Part shown: positions 20,928 to 30,731 of the stretch, one piece after another
Numbering within the stretch: the stretch's first letter is position 1
Layout of the letters: every line of letters begins with the position of its first letter
DNA from: Venturia oleaginea
Lineage: Eukaryota; Ascomycota; Dothideomycetes; Venturiales; Venturiaceae
DNA: 64,000 bases
Direction of reading: 5' to 3'
Assembly: GCA_013176395.1 (NCBI GenBank)
Contig: JABMLP010000014.1
Location: forward strand, 1,178,001 to 1,242,000
The notes under the pieces: generated by a model
Seen by the model: the letters and a program-made list of their open reading frames with translations, nothing else
Database searches by the model: none
Told to the model about the DNA's origin: nothing
Translations under genes and position numbers: made by a program

Positions 20928-22920
20928 GAACCGTCCGATCGTTCGGCCTTTATTAACCCTAAAGAGATGGAGGCCGTTGCCGTTGCCGTTGCATTCCTCC
21001 GTTGGGGACCATCTCTATAGGCATATCCGGCCGACGCCCTCTCTCGAGTCTAGTTTTCGATCGTATCGTCTAGCTGCCTCCGATGGGGCTCACCTTTTTC
21101 GATCTCAGTTCCGCTGAACTATTGGTGAACCGTCCGATCGTTCGGCGTTTATCAACCCTAAAGAGATGGAGGCCGTTGCCGTTGCCGTTGCATTCCTCCG
21201 TTGGGGACCATCTCTATAGGTACATCCGGCCGACGCCCTCTCTCGAGTCTAGTTTCGATCTTATCGTCTAGCTCTGCCTCCGATGAGGCTCACCGCTTTC
21301 GATCTTACAGTTCCGTTGAACTATTGGTGAACCGTCCGATCGTTCGGCGTTTATCAACCCTAAAGAGATGGAGGCCGTTGCCGTTGCCGTTGCATTCCTC
21401 CGTTGGGGACCATCTCTATAGGTACATCTGGCCGACGCCCTCGCGAGTCTAGTTTCGATCGTATCGTCTAGCTCTGCCTCCGATGGGGCTCACCGCTTTC
21501 GATCTTATAGTTCCGTTGAACTATTGGTGAACCGTCCGATCGTTCGGCGTTTATCAACCCTAAAGAGATGGAGGCCGTTGCCGTTGCCGTTGCATTCCTC
21601 CGTTGGGGACCATCTCTATAGGTACATCCGGCCGACGCCCTCTCTCGAGTCTAGTTTCGATCGTATCGTCTAGCTCTGCCTCCGATGGGGCTCACCGTTT
21701 TCGATCTCACAGTTCCGCTGAACTATTGGTGAACCGTCCGATCGTTCGGCGTTTATCAACCCTAAAGAGATGGAGGCCGTTGCCGTTGCCGTTGCATTCC
21801 TCCGTTGGGGACCATCTCTATAGGTACATCTGGCCGACGCCCTCGCGAGTCTAGTTTCGATCGTATCGTCTAGCTCTGCCTCCGATGGGGCTCACCGTTT
21901 TCGATCTCACAGTTCCGCTGAACTATTGGTGAACCGTCCGATCGTTCGGCGTTTATCAACCCTAAAGAGATGGAGGCCGTTGCCGTTGCCGTTGCATTCC
22001 TCCGTTGGGGACCATCTCTATAGGTACATCTGGCCGACGCTCTCGCGAGTCTAGTTTCGATCGTATCGTCTAGCTCTGCCTCCGATGGGGCTCACCGTTT
22101 TCGATCTCACAGTTCCGCTGAACTATTGGTGAATTGTCCGATCGTTCGGCGTTTATCAACCCTAAAGAGATGGAGGCCGTTGCCGTTGCCGTTGCATTCC
22201 TCCGTTGGGGACCATCTCTATAGGTACATCCGGCCGACGCCCTCTCTCGAGTCTAGTTTCGATCGTATCGTCTAGCTCTGCCTCCGATGGGGCTCACCGT
22301 TTTCGATCTCACAGTTCCGCTGAACTATTGGTGAACCGTCCGATCGTTCGGCGTTTATCAACCCTAAGAGATGGAGGCCGTTGCCGTTGCCGTTGCATTC
22401 CTCCGTTGGGGACCATCTCTATAGGTACATCTGGCCGACGCTCTCGCGAGTCTAGTTTCGATCGTATCGTCTGGCTCTGCCTCCGATGGGGCTCACCGCT
22501 TTCGATCTTACAGTTCCGTTGAACTATTGTTGAGCCGTCCGATCGTTCGGCGTTTATCAACCCTAAGAGATGGAGGCCGTTGCCGTTGCCGTTGCATTCC
22601 TCCGTTGGGGACCATCTCTATAGGTACATCTGGCCGACGCCCTCGCGAGTCTAGTTTCGATCGTATCGTCTGGCTCTGCCTCCGATGGGGCTCACCGCTT
22701 TCGATCTTACAGTTCCGTTGAACTATTGTTGAGCCGTCCGATCGTTCGGCGTTTATCAACCCTAAGAGATGGAGGCCGTTGCCGTTGCCGTTGCATTCCT
22801 CCGTTGGGGACCATCTCTATAGGTACATCTGGCCGACGCCCTCGCGAGTCTAGTTTCGATCGTATCGTCTGGCTCTGCCTCCGATGGGGCTCTCCGCTAT
22901 CGTCCTTACAGTTCCGTTGA
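20928..22920 (+). repeat. Ten tandem ~200-bp units derived from the RT/RNase H gene end
   Basis: Units start (GARCCGTCCGATCG, one with GAATTGTCCG) at 20928, 21127, 21329, 21529, 21731, 21931, 22131, 22333, 22532 and 22731; lengths are 199-202 bp. Each unit is a copy of the last ~357 bp of the RT/RNase H gene (20571-20927) with about 160 bp removed (roughly 20664-20825) and a GCCGTT triplication added. Units differ by a few substitutions and indels (CTCTCGAG versus CGCGAG, TTGGTGAAC versus TTGTTGAGC). The short repeated frames inside are interrupted and not thought to be genes. Confidence 0.95.
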
Positions 22921-23079
22921 ATTCTTGCTATCCCGGGGATTGCAACTTTGGGCTTGGCGCGCTGTTCGTGGCAGCCGTTCTTTGCAGGCTCATCGGCTTA
23001 AGCGCCATGCTACTCTGCTATCGCCGACGTTCGGCAGATACCCTGGTCGGACTCCGGTACTCGTACAAAGCTTGCTAAC

Positions 23080-24168
23080 GTGCTTCGTCCAGCACCTAGC
23101 CTCGAGTATACTTCCTACGATAGCGAGCTCCTCCCTACAGTTCATAGGTTCTTCCTCCGTACCCTTCGCGAGCGAAACCTTGGCCTCTCTGATGAGTATA
23201 TTACCCTCTTATGGTACGGCTTGGCCCAGAACACGCGCAACACGTACGGCGCGGGTATCAAGAGCTGGGAGAGGTTCTGTACGCTGGAGGGCTGTGTAGA
23301 CTATCCCGCAGAACCCCTCAATCTCGGCGAATGGATGGCAAGGCGTGTCATTACTGGAGGAGCGAAAGGCATCATTTCCGGCGCTACAGCGGCCAGCTAC
23401 CTCTCCGCAGTACGTTCAAAGCATATCGACCTGGGATACCCTATCAGCGCGTTCGCTGATCCGATGCTCCTACGCGCAAGACAGGGGGCTCTCAACCTCA
23501 GGCCTCCGAAGCGCAAGAATAGGCTCCCTATTACTGTACGCATCCTTGAGGGACTGACGGCTGTGGAACCGACCACCGGAGCCGACCTCAATCTCGACAC
23601 TCTCTTCAAGGTGGCCTATGCTGGTTTCTTCCGCCTTGGCGAGCTGGCTTACACTAGAAGAGATAGGGAGCACCCGCTGTTCTCCTATACTCACGTCTTA
23701 CGGAGCGATATCGCCTTCCATCGTCATACGCCTAGCCATCAGCCTTACGGGGTCTCTATTTTCCTGAAGCGTAGCAAGACCGATTACGCTAATCAGGGCG
23801 TTCCCATCTCCATCGCCGCAACGGGAAAACCTACCTGTGCAGTAGCCGCCCTGGTAAGACTTTTCAGGCACGATCCGAAGCCGCTTTCGGCGCCTCTCTT
23901 CGACATCGGCAAAGGGCATTGTTCGGCCGCTGCTGTACACATGCAACTACGCCGACGCCTCCTCGCTACTGGTATTATCTCCTCGCTGGACGACAAGTCC
24001 TACACAGGCCATTCCTTCCGCAGGGGTGCTGCTACGGACGCAGCTGCGAAGGGAGTGCCTGAGCTCGAGCTTAAGGCAGCGGGTCGATGGTCCTCCGAAG
24101 CTTTCCTCCGTTACATATCCCGTTCGTTCGAACAGCAGCTTGCAATCAGTCGCCTGTTCCTGATATAA
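23080..24168 (+). CDS. Tyrosine recombinase (integrase) of the DIRS-like element
   Basis: A ~360-aa open frame; the true start is uncertain because the frame is open upstream and lacks a good ATG. An N-terminal SAM-like DNA-binding half (WYGLAQNTRNTYGAGIKSW) is followed by the catalytic half. The first Arg is in YAGFFRLGELAY, the Lys in LKRSKTD, the HxxR box in GHSFRRGAAT, and the nucleophile Tyr most likely in GRWSSEAFLRYI. These are the R-K-HxxR-W/H-Y residues of tyrosine recombinases. In DIRS/Ngaro elements this enzyme inserts a circular DNA copy without target duplication. Fungal Crypton and Starship recombinases share the fold, but the linked RT and split direct repeats exclude them here. 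Confidence 0.9.
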   Translation: MLRPAPSLEYTSYDSELLPTVHRFFLRTLRERNLGLSDEYITLLWYGLAQNTRNTYGAGIKSWERFCTLEGCVDYPAEPLNLGEWMARRVITGGAKGIISGATAASYLSAVRSKHIDLGYPISAFADPMLLRARQGALNLRPPKRKNRLPITVRILEGLTAVEPTTGADLNLDTLFKVAYAGFFRLGELAYTRRDREHPLFSYTHVLRSDIAFHRHTPSHQPYGVSIFLKRSKTDYANQGVPISIAATGKPTCAVAALVRLFRHDPKPLSAPLFDIGKGHCSAAAVHMQLRRRLLATGIISSLDDKSYTGHSFRRGAATDAAAKGVPELELKAAGRWSSEAFLRYISRSFEQQLAISRLFLI

Positions 24169-24324
24169 CACCGTTGTGTTCACCCGATCGCCAAAAGCTA
24201 TACTCTGCTTCGCTACACCGCTGTGTTTCTCGCCTCTACCCTGGACCGAGTATGTCGTACAGACTCGCCTCCTATCCCACCTCGTTTCCTTCTTGTTTGT
24301 CTGGGCCGCAGGCGCTTCGCTTCT

Positions 24325-24560
24325 GGGCAGTAGGGCACCTCATTTGCCTTCAATCGAGAAGCAATTGAGCCGTGGGCATGCCATCCTGAGACCTACCCCG
24401 TGGCTGAAGCCCCGTGTGGCTGAGGAAGCCTGTATGGCTCAGGGCTCAATGGCTTGCTCGCTCACAATGAAAATTCACGTGCCCTGGCCTGCGTCCGGCC
24501 AATCAACAGATAAAACGTGCCAGATGACCGTGATCCGAAGGCGTGGCGAGATGGAGATAG
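24325..24560 (+). repeat. Split direct repeat B1 (236 bp)
   Basis: Starts GGGCAGTAGGGC and ends GAGATGGAGATAG; essentially identical to 24719-24954. Abuts A2 directly. Confidence 0.9.
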
Positions 24561-24678
24561 ATGCTAGTGTCTATCTGGTGGAGCAAGGGCCTCGTCCGAC
24601 CAAGCGACAACAACAACATGGCGATCTCGCATATCGCACGACTTCTGAGCCCTCTGAGGCTCGTCTTGTATCTAGATT
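24561..24678 (+). repeat. Split direct repeat A2 (118 bp)
   Basis: Second copy of A1 (18675-18792). Forty bases of unshared sequence separate it from B2. Confidence 0.9.
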
Positions 24679-24718
24679 CCCACCCGCCTACACCCTGTAG
24701 TCAACGTCTTATACGTGC

Positions 24719-24954
24719 GGGCAGTAGGGCACCTCATTTGCCTTCAATCGAGAAGCAATTGAGCCGTGGGCATGCCATCCTGAGACCTACCCCGTGGCTG
24801 AAGCCCCGTGTGGCTGAGGAAGCCTGTATGGCTCAGGGCTCAATGGCTTGCTCGCTCACAATGAAAATTCACGTGCCCTGGCCTGCGTCCGGCCAATCAA
24901 CAGATAAAACGTGCCAGATGACCGTGATCCGAAGGCGTGGCGAGATGGAGATAG
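24719..24954 (+). repeat. Split direct repeat B2 (236 bp)
   Basis: Second copy of B1; its end marks the right border of the element, followed by repeat R (CACGCAGCTATG). Confidence 0.9.
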
Positions 24955-24956
24955 AT

Positions 24957-25217
24957 CACGCAGCTATGTCCGGTTAGGAGGACTTCATCAGACAGCCGAC
25001 ATGTGATAGATTATATAATCCACCGCGCCCCACTTCGCCCCGTTCACTGAAACAAGACCAGCTGTCCCCTCCTCCCCCTTTTCCCTTAACCAGTATCTCC
25101 AAATGCCCGCTGGCTCTTGTAGATACTGGTTACTCTGCTAGTATATCTGTGCTATGTAGACTCAAGAGGCAATGCCTCGTGTTTCGCTATCCTTCTACCT
25201 ACAGTCTCCCTCTAATG
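24957..25217 (+). repeat. Repeat R, copy 1, right piece
   Basis: Matches the reverse complement of 43733-43984 (GCAGCTATG, CAGACAGCCGACA, GAGGCAATGCCTCGTGTTTC, CTACAGTCTCCC), about 80-85 % by eye. It ends at TCTCCC, where the two copies diverge. Confidence 0.75.
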
Positions 25218-25354
25218 CTCAGCTTTGTCTATCTGTTTCGCCTTATCCCTCAAGGCCAATGGGTTCCCTAAGTATGTTTCTGCTTGTGAAAGTTGCCTTA
25301 CACCAGATTCCTATACTGCAGTGTATTTAGTTGTGTGATGCTGGAGACAATAGT

Positions 25355-25568
25355 TGTCATGATCGAACTATGTTGGTATTCGAATGCAGTTAAATGTAGT
25401 TAAATGTTGTTAAATGTGGTGGTTCTGCTCGATCAGGTCTAGCGCGAGACCGGTCGCAAGTATTTAGACTCGTCTCTACCTCTTAGTTAGCTTCTCATTC
25501 TTACAACTTCGCACATCTTATAGAATTCAAATCATGCTTCCAAATCAAGTCCAAGGTCAAACGTGACA
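25355..25568 (+). mobile_element. Solo LTR of the gypsy-C family, TSD ATAGT
   Basis: TGTCATGATCGAAC...GGTCAAACGTGACA, 214 bp, homologous to the gypsy-C 5' LTR at 60200-60403. Flanked on both sides by ATAGT (25350-25354 and 25569-25573), so it is a complete solo LTR. It has three copies of a GTTAAATGT-type unit where the other LTR has two. Confidence 0.95.
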
Positions 25569-25735
25569 ATAGTAACCATCGTAGTCGTGATTTCGCTGCT
25601 TGGGTGTGATACTCCGGGTATGCCCGTAGACGAGGCTATCTGGTAGCTGCCGTATTGTATGGCGCCGATCGTGCTATAGACCTGCCGTCTTATAGTCGGA
25701 GCCTATCTGCTGCTAGTCGCTCTCCCTGCTTGCTA

Positions 25736-25937
25736 TATCGCGCTCCTACTCTTGCCAATGCCATAACTGGGACGCAACAGTCTGGGGAGAGGCTCAAGGC
25801 TACGTCTACTAGCTTTCAGGGAGGGGATTTGCCGCCAATAGGCTCCTTCTATGCGTTCTTACTACTTACTGTATCGCGCATCTACTCTTGCCAATGCCAT
25901 AACTGGGAGGCAACAGTTTGGGGAGAGGCTCAAGGCT
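25736..25937 (+). repeat. 66-bp direct duplication, 136 bp apart
   Basis: TATCGCGCTCCTACTCTTGC... at 25736-25801 recurs at 25872-25937 (TATCGCGCATCTACTCTTGC...) with about four differences. It lies in no recognised gene or element. Confidence 0.8.
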
Positions 25938-26212
25938 CTGGGCAACAGCTTGTAGCAGGACGGTTTGCCAAGACGTTGGGAGAGGTTGTCTAGTCGTTGC
26001 AGTGGTGCGTGGTGCCGATTGTTGCACACCGGGCGTCTGGTGTTTGAGTTGTGTTGAAGGTATTGCCGTTCTAGCGGTGACTCGTCGACTCGGAGCGTTG
26101 CAGTGTCATCTGGGGTGATGGACTAGCCGGGAGATAGTGACTAGATGGTTGCTGTTGTCTTTGGTGGACGCATCGTTCGTGTAGCTTGCTCGTGTATTCG
26201 TGTGCTTGCTTT

Positions 26213-26298
26213 GCAGTGGCCGCGACGGCGACTCTAGAGGTATCTCATCGACGCTGAGGGACGCGCGATGGCCTCTAGAGGCCGGAGCGGCCACTTGC
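26213..26298. repeat. Imperfect palindrome
   Basis: GCAGTGGCCGC and GCGGCCACTTGC form the outer arms; inside, ACTCTAGAGG pairs with CCTCTAGAGG. The transcript could fold into a long interrupted hairpin. Function unknown. Confidence 0.6.
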
Positions 26299-26797
26299 AG
26301 AGGTGTTTTGATGATCTTTAGATGATACTTCTGTAAATTCCAAAAATTGAGTTCTCGCTGTGTGTGCTGTTTTTTCAACAGAAGGTTGGATCTATCAACT
26401 TCGCAGCCACAATCACGAGACCTGACATCGCCAAATCAGTCCCTCTCCTTTCAGAACATCTGTAAAACCCCAGCCAGCAGTGCTCTGACGCCGCAGACCA
26501 AGTCATCATCTATCTATATCACTCTCGGTACCTCTCAATTCAGTTCAATGGCCTCAAAACTGAGAACATCTTCTCATGTCATTCTGATTGTTATGGGCAT
26601 GGCCCATGGTTGGTATAGGCTAAGTGGAACGTGGATTATGGATTGTGGTTTGATGTCTCTCTCTCTCTTTGTATCGCTGCAAACAGCCTCATTAAGGCCC
26701 ATATAAGCAGCTTCAGTCTCTGTATTCTAGACATTATGCATTCATTCATTTCCACTCGTATTCACACACTTTTGACATCATACATCGCTACTTTGTA

Positions 26798-26810
26798 GTT
26801 ATGAGCCCGG
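26798..26810 (+). promoter_or_regulatory. Primer-binding site of the copia element
   Basis: GTTATGAGCCCGG directly after the 5' LTR is complementary to the anticodon stem-loop of initiator tRNA-Met (GGGCTCATAAC), the half-tRNA primer known for copia elements. Confidence 0.7.
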
Positions 26811-27034
26811 AATACTAGGGTCTCACCAATTTTCTGCACGATATCACGTGAACCCGCGCATTTCGGCAAAGCAGCATCACACTTTTCGTACACCACGTAC
26901 TACAAACGACATACTGAGAGCCACTACACACAGTTTGAGAGACTGTAGGCCTCATTGCAAATAGCTCTTGACACTTTCCATACACGATACTTTGCCGGTA
27001 ACACTGAGAAACAGCAGAAAGTCGCGAAAACAGC

Positions 27035-30000
27035 ATGTCAATAACTACCACAAACTCCACCCAGCGGGTGGAAGTCGTACTGAACGATCATACTGAATGG
27101 CCACTCTTCATCCAGTCAGTAAAGCAAACAGCCATCGACAACCACGTATGGGATATCATCAATCCCGATAGTACAACGTCGAAGGAGCACACAGCAGCAC
27201 CCACAGTACCAACAGCAGCAAAGGCGTCGAACAACGCGGTCAACGAAGTGGAGAACTTGGACGATAGAGGCATCGAAAAATATAAGCTTCTCGTCACTGA
27301 ATACAACTTCAAGAACGCTCAGTATCAACGAGAAGACGCCGCCCTCATCCATATTCACGACTGGATTAGGAAACACATCACCCACTCTAACCTTGACACG
27401 ATCTCTGACACGTCCTCAGTTCGAGACACCCTTATCAAGCTCCAGAAGCGCAACAATCCTACGGACGAGGCGGTCAACTTCCAGCTACAGAATCTCTGGT
27501 TTTCAACACTTATGATGGATACAGCAAGTCAAGATTGGAGGATTCTCCTGGACAAAGTGACTGTAGTCTTTGAGAAGATTACGAAGGCGGACCTCGCAGA
27601 GTCAAAGGGCAAGATGCCGATGTTCCAAATCATTAACTTGCTTCACAAGATAGACAACATCTGGGCAGATCAGTGCCGTGCGGGCTTGCAGGATCCAAAT
27701 TACCGCCTTAAAACTGTGCCAGATCTTCTAAACGATTTTCGATCATACCAGAACTCGCACCCACAATCAATGCCAGTACCAGGTGGCCAGAACATGGCTG
27801 CATTTTACACTGGACAAGCCTCTCTGAACGGCCTAGGCCCCGACGGCTCACAATCCGGCAACAAGAACAAGAAGAAGTGTCCTTGCGGCAACAACCACAA
27901 GTTCCACCGACCGGGTAACTGCTCCTATTGCACAGGCATCCCGCACAAAGATGATTTCGTATTCAAACCCGAGATTGTTGAGAAGGTGGCTAAGGCATTG
28001 AAGGACCCCAGGATTCAAAGTATGGTGGACAAGGATAAAGCCGAGTACAAGAAGTGGAAGGAAGCTAAAGGTACCAATATCTTCAGGGTCTATGTCCCAT
28101 CACAGCGTAAGGTGATCCGTTCTCGGGATGTTATCTTTGACGAGAGTGACTACATTTTTGATCCTACAGAACTGGATGCCGCAGCAATCATTCCAGAAGC
28201 AATTCAGCCATCTATCATCATAGCACCTCCACCACGGATGCCAACAGAACCTGGGATTGAACCTCCGGATCTACTTAAGGATGATATTCTGTTTACAATT
28301 CCGAAAGCAACAGCACCAGTTCAGCAGGAAGATAACACCAGCAAGGATAAGGACCTTCCCGATCGGGACGATAAGGAGGAAGAACCAGTTCAACGCACTC
28401 GCACATTCGGAAAATTCACTACCCAGGACGCCGCTATTAAGCCAAGGCACGACGTGAGCAAAGTAGAGAATCTCGAGCGCCGAACCAGATCTGGCCGGGA
28501 TGCACACTACACCGGCAGTGCAATTGCAACTTCATTCTTCATAAGGAAAGTTACCCTCCCATCTTCAGAATGGTCCAGTACATTTCATACCTTCATCCAA
28601 ACTGCGCGCCGACATAGGGATAACCTTCCACCAGTTCCTCAGACATACGATCAAGCAAAGAAGCACCCATTATGGACAGAATGGCTGCAAGCTATGTGCG
28701 AAGAGATCGATCGCTGCAAGAAGAAAGGGGTGTTCAAAGTCATATCCCACACGCCAGGAATCTCACCGAAACCTATTCCACTCAAGTGGGTCTTTGACTA
28801 CAAATTCGACAGCGAAGGCTATCTCACCAGACTTAAGGCACGATTATGTGTACGAGGCGACAAGCAGCCGTTGACCGATCTTTACACGTATGCAGCAACC
28901 CTGGCAGCAGAAGTTATGAGATTCTTAATGGCTCTCTGTGCATACTTCGGACTTGAGGCGAGGCAGTATGATGCTATCACAGCATTCCTTAACGCTAAAC
29001 TAGATGAAGTCATCTACACAACACCACCTCCAGGTTTCGGAGAGAAAGGCCAACTTTGGCATATTTTGATGGCCCTATACGGACTCCGCCGGTCACCTCA
29101 TCTCTGGCACAACGACATATCAGGCTTCTTGCAATCCATTGGATTATTCCCGGTAGTAGGAGTCAATTGTCTCTACCACAACGAATACCTCCTAGTCTTC
29201 TTCTTTGTTGACGACATCATTGTGCTATTTCGCAAAGAGCACCAGCGACACTTTGAGGATTTTGAGGCTAAACTCACCGCCAAATACGACATCCGAATGA
29301 TGGGAGAACCTCACCTCTTCCTTGGCATTGAAGTTACCAGGAATCGAGAAAAGAGAACCCTCACATTGAACCAGGGCGCCTACATTAACAAGGTATGCAA
29401 GCGATTTGAATCCTCTCTACTGACGCACACTGTCCACACACACCATTACCTTCAGCGCCACTGGTTAAATACACTGGAGAAGCAACAAAAGGACAGATTC
29501 AGGAAATGCGCCAGAAGGTGGGTAACCTCGGATATGCAGCAATCATTACCAGAGCAGATATTGCATTTGCATTCTCTGAATTATCGCGTTTCCAATGCAA
29601 TCCAGGTCCGGAACATCTTCATGCCGCAAATCACTGCATCAGTTATCTCAGAGATCACCGGGATTACGACATTACCTACGACGGTAGAAACGAAATGGGT
29701 CCTCTCCACCGCATCTCGACAGATGCATCGTACGGTGATGATCCGGAAACCCGCAAAAGCCGTCAAGGCTATGAATTCAGTCTCTTTGGTGGACTCATTG
29801 CATGGAAATCGTCAATGCAAAAGACTGTGACAACATCGTCAACAGAAGCAGAGTTACTAGCGGCCTCAAGGGTGGGCAAGGAAGTAATATGGTGGAAGAA
29901 TCTCTTTAGGGAAATCAATTTTCAACTACCTGAAGACGTTATTATCAAATGCGACAACCAGCAGACTATCCGACTAGTTACCACCGAAGCTCCTGAACTA

Positions 30001-30201
30001 ATTACTAAGTTACGGCACGTCGACATACACCACCATTGGCTCAGGCAAGAAATTCAAGCCGGTCGCATCAAGATAGAATGGCTACCTACCAACTACATGC
30101 CAGCAGATGGGTTCACGAAGCTACTCTCAAGGCAGAAGTTCGAGCATTTTCTGCACTTGATTGGAATGACTAACCAAGGCAAGCCACTCACGTTTGGCTA
30201 G
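27035..30201 (+). pseudogene. Copia Gag-Pol, internally deleted and frameshifted
   Basis: The first open frame (27035-29830, 931 aa) starts MSITTTNSTQRVEV. It has a copia-type Gag with a Cys/His cluster (KKCPCGNNHKFHRPGNCSYC). It then passes at about 28065, without a break, into the very end of integrase (FRVYVPSQRKVIRSRDVIFD), skipping protease and the integrase core. RT follows (PLKWVFDYKFDSEGYLTRLKA, QYDAITAFLNA, FFFVDDIIVLF). A frameshift near 29430-29500 moves RNase H into the frame 29506-30201 (STDASYGDD, STEAELLAAS, ADGFTK). The product could not support its own movement: no protease and no integrase. The deletion is in frame. Confidence 0.85.
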
Positions 30202-30731
30202 AGAATCAGTTTGTGTATTATTCTTATTGGGTTAGGCTCAAGAACCAACCACCAGAGGGTCTCATTTTCAGACAGGGTCAAGGGTTTTCATATGTCAGGC
30301 AGTTACTCATTTTTGTTGTTCAAACCATCCACTCAGTCTATTCATCTTTCTCACTCTGTAATCGCTCAAAAGCTGAAGGGGCGTGGAACGTGGATTATGG
30401 ATTGTGGTTTGATGTCTCTCTCTCTCTTTGTATCGCTGCAAACAGCCTCATTAAGGCCCATATAAGCAGATTCAGTCTCTGTATTCTAGACATTATGCAT
30501 TCATTCATTTCCACTCGTATTCACACACTTTTGACATCATACATCGCTACTTTGTACTAAGAAGCCTGATTGAGTCTAGTATAGAGACAGAACCTCATTG
30601 AGGTTCTCTGTTTGTAGATACCTTCACTCCTTAATTTAATCTAAACAATCTTTGGCTACGAGTATGCTGCGTCTTTCCAGCTACCGTCCCTGTAATATAG
30701 ATTCAGTTCTTTACAAACCTAGGTGTACTTG

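Larger units (their letters stand above)
18677..24956 (+). mobile_element. DIRS/Ngaro-like tyrosine-recombinase retrotransposon
   Basis: A 6280-bp element containing a coiled-coil gag-like region, reverse transcriptase/RNase H and a tyrosine recombinase, with no aspartic protease or DDE integrase. Its ends are split direct repeats in the order A1...B1-A2-B2, the arrangement known from Ngaro/PAT-like members of the DIRS group. Comparison with the uninterrupted repeat R at 43733-44331 fixes the insertion point after ...CTTAAT. Only an AT dinucleotide is shared between the two ends, and there is no target-site duplication, as expected for tyrosine-recombinase integration through a circle. An array of ten ~200-bp units sits between the two enzyme genes. 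The ORF1 frame is broken; the two enzyme frames are long and open. Confidence 0.85.
25218..26588. other. Gene-less 1.4 kb with repeats, possible gypsy-A leader
   Basis: Holds a solo LTR, a duplicated 66-bp block and an imperfect palindrome (listed separately). An ATG at 26548 (MASKLRTSS) after a TC-rich leader could be the first codons of a gypsy gag cut off by the gypsy-B LTR at 26589, but this is speculation. Confidence 0.35.
26625..30556 (+). mobile_element. Ty1/copia element, 3.9 kb, TSD CTAAG
   Basis: LTRs 26625-26797 and 30384-30556 are both 173 bp (TGGAACGTGG...TTTGTA) and differ at one base only (C/A near 26712/30471). Target duplication CTAAG stands at 26620-26624 and 30557-30561, in the gypsy-B 5' LTR. 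A polypurine tract (GCTGAAGGGGCG) precedes the 3' LTR. The coding part lacks protease and most of integrase. Confidence 0.95.

Noticed and set aside
20928..22920. Regular ~200-bp repetition considered as a CRISPR array or a repeat-protein gene
   Set aside because: Units are directly adjacent with no unique spacers, the host is a eukaryote, and the frames inside are short and broken; the units are plainly derived from the RNase H gene end.
23080..24168. Tyrosine recombinase considered as a Crypton or Starship captain
   Set aside because: An RT/RNase H lies in the same element and split direct repeats bound it; Cryptons lack RT and Starships carry large cargo with the captain at the 5' end.
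26106..26378. 90-codon minus-strand frame
   Set aside because: Overlaps the palindrome and has no motif; it is likely a chance frame.
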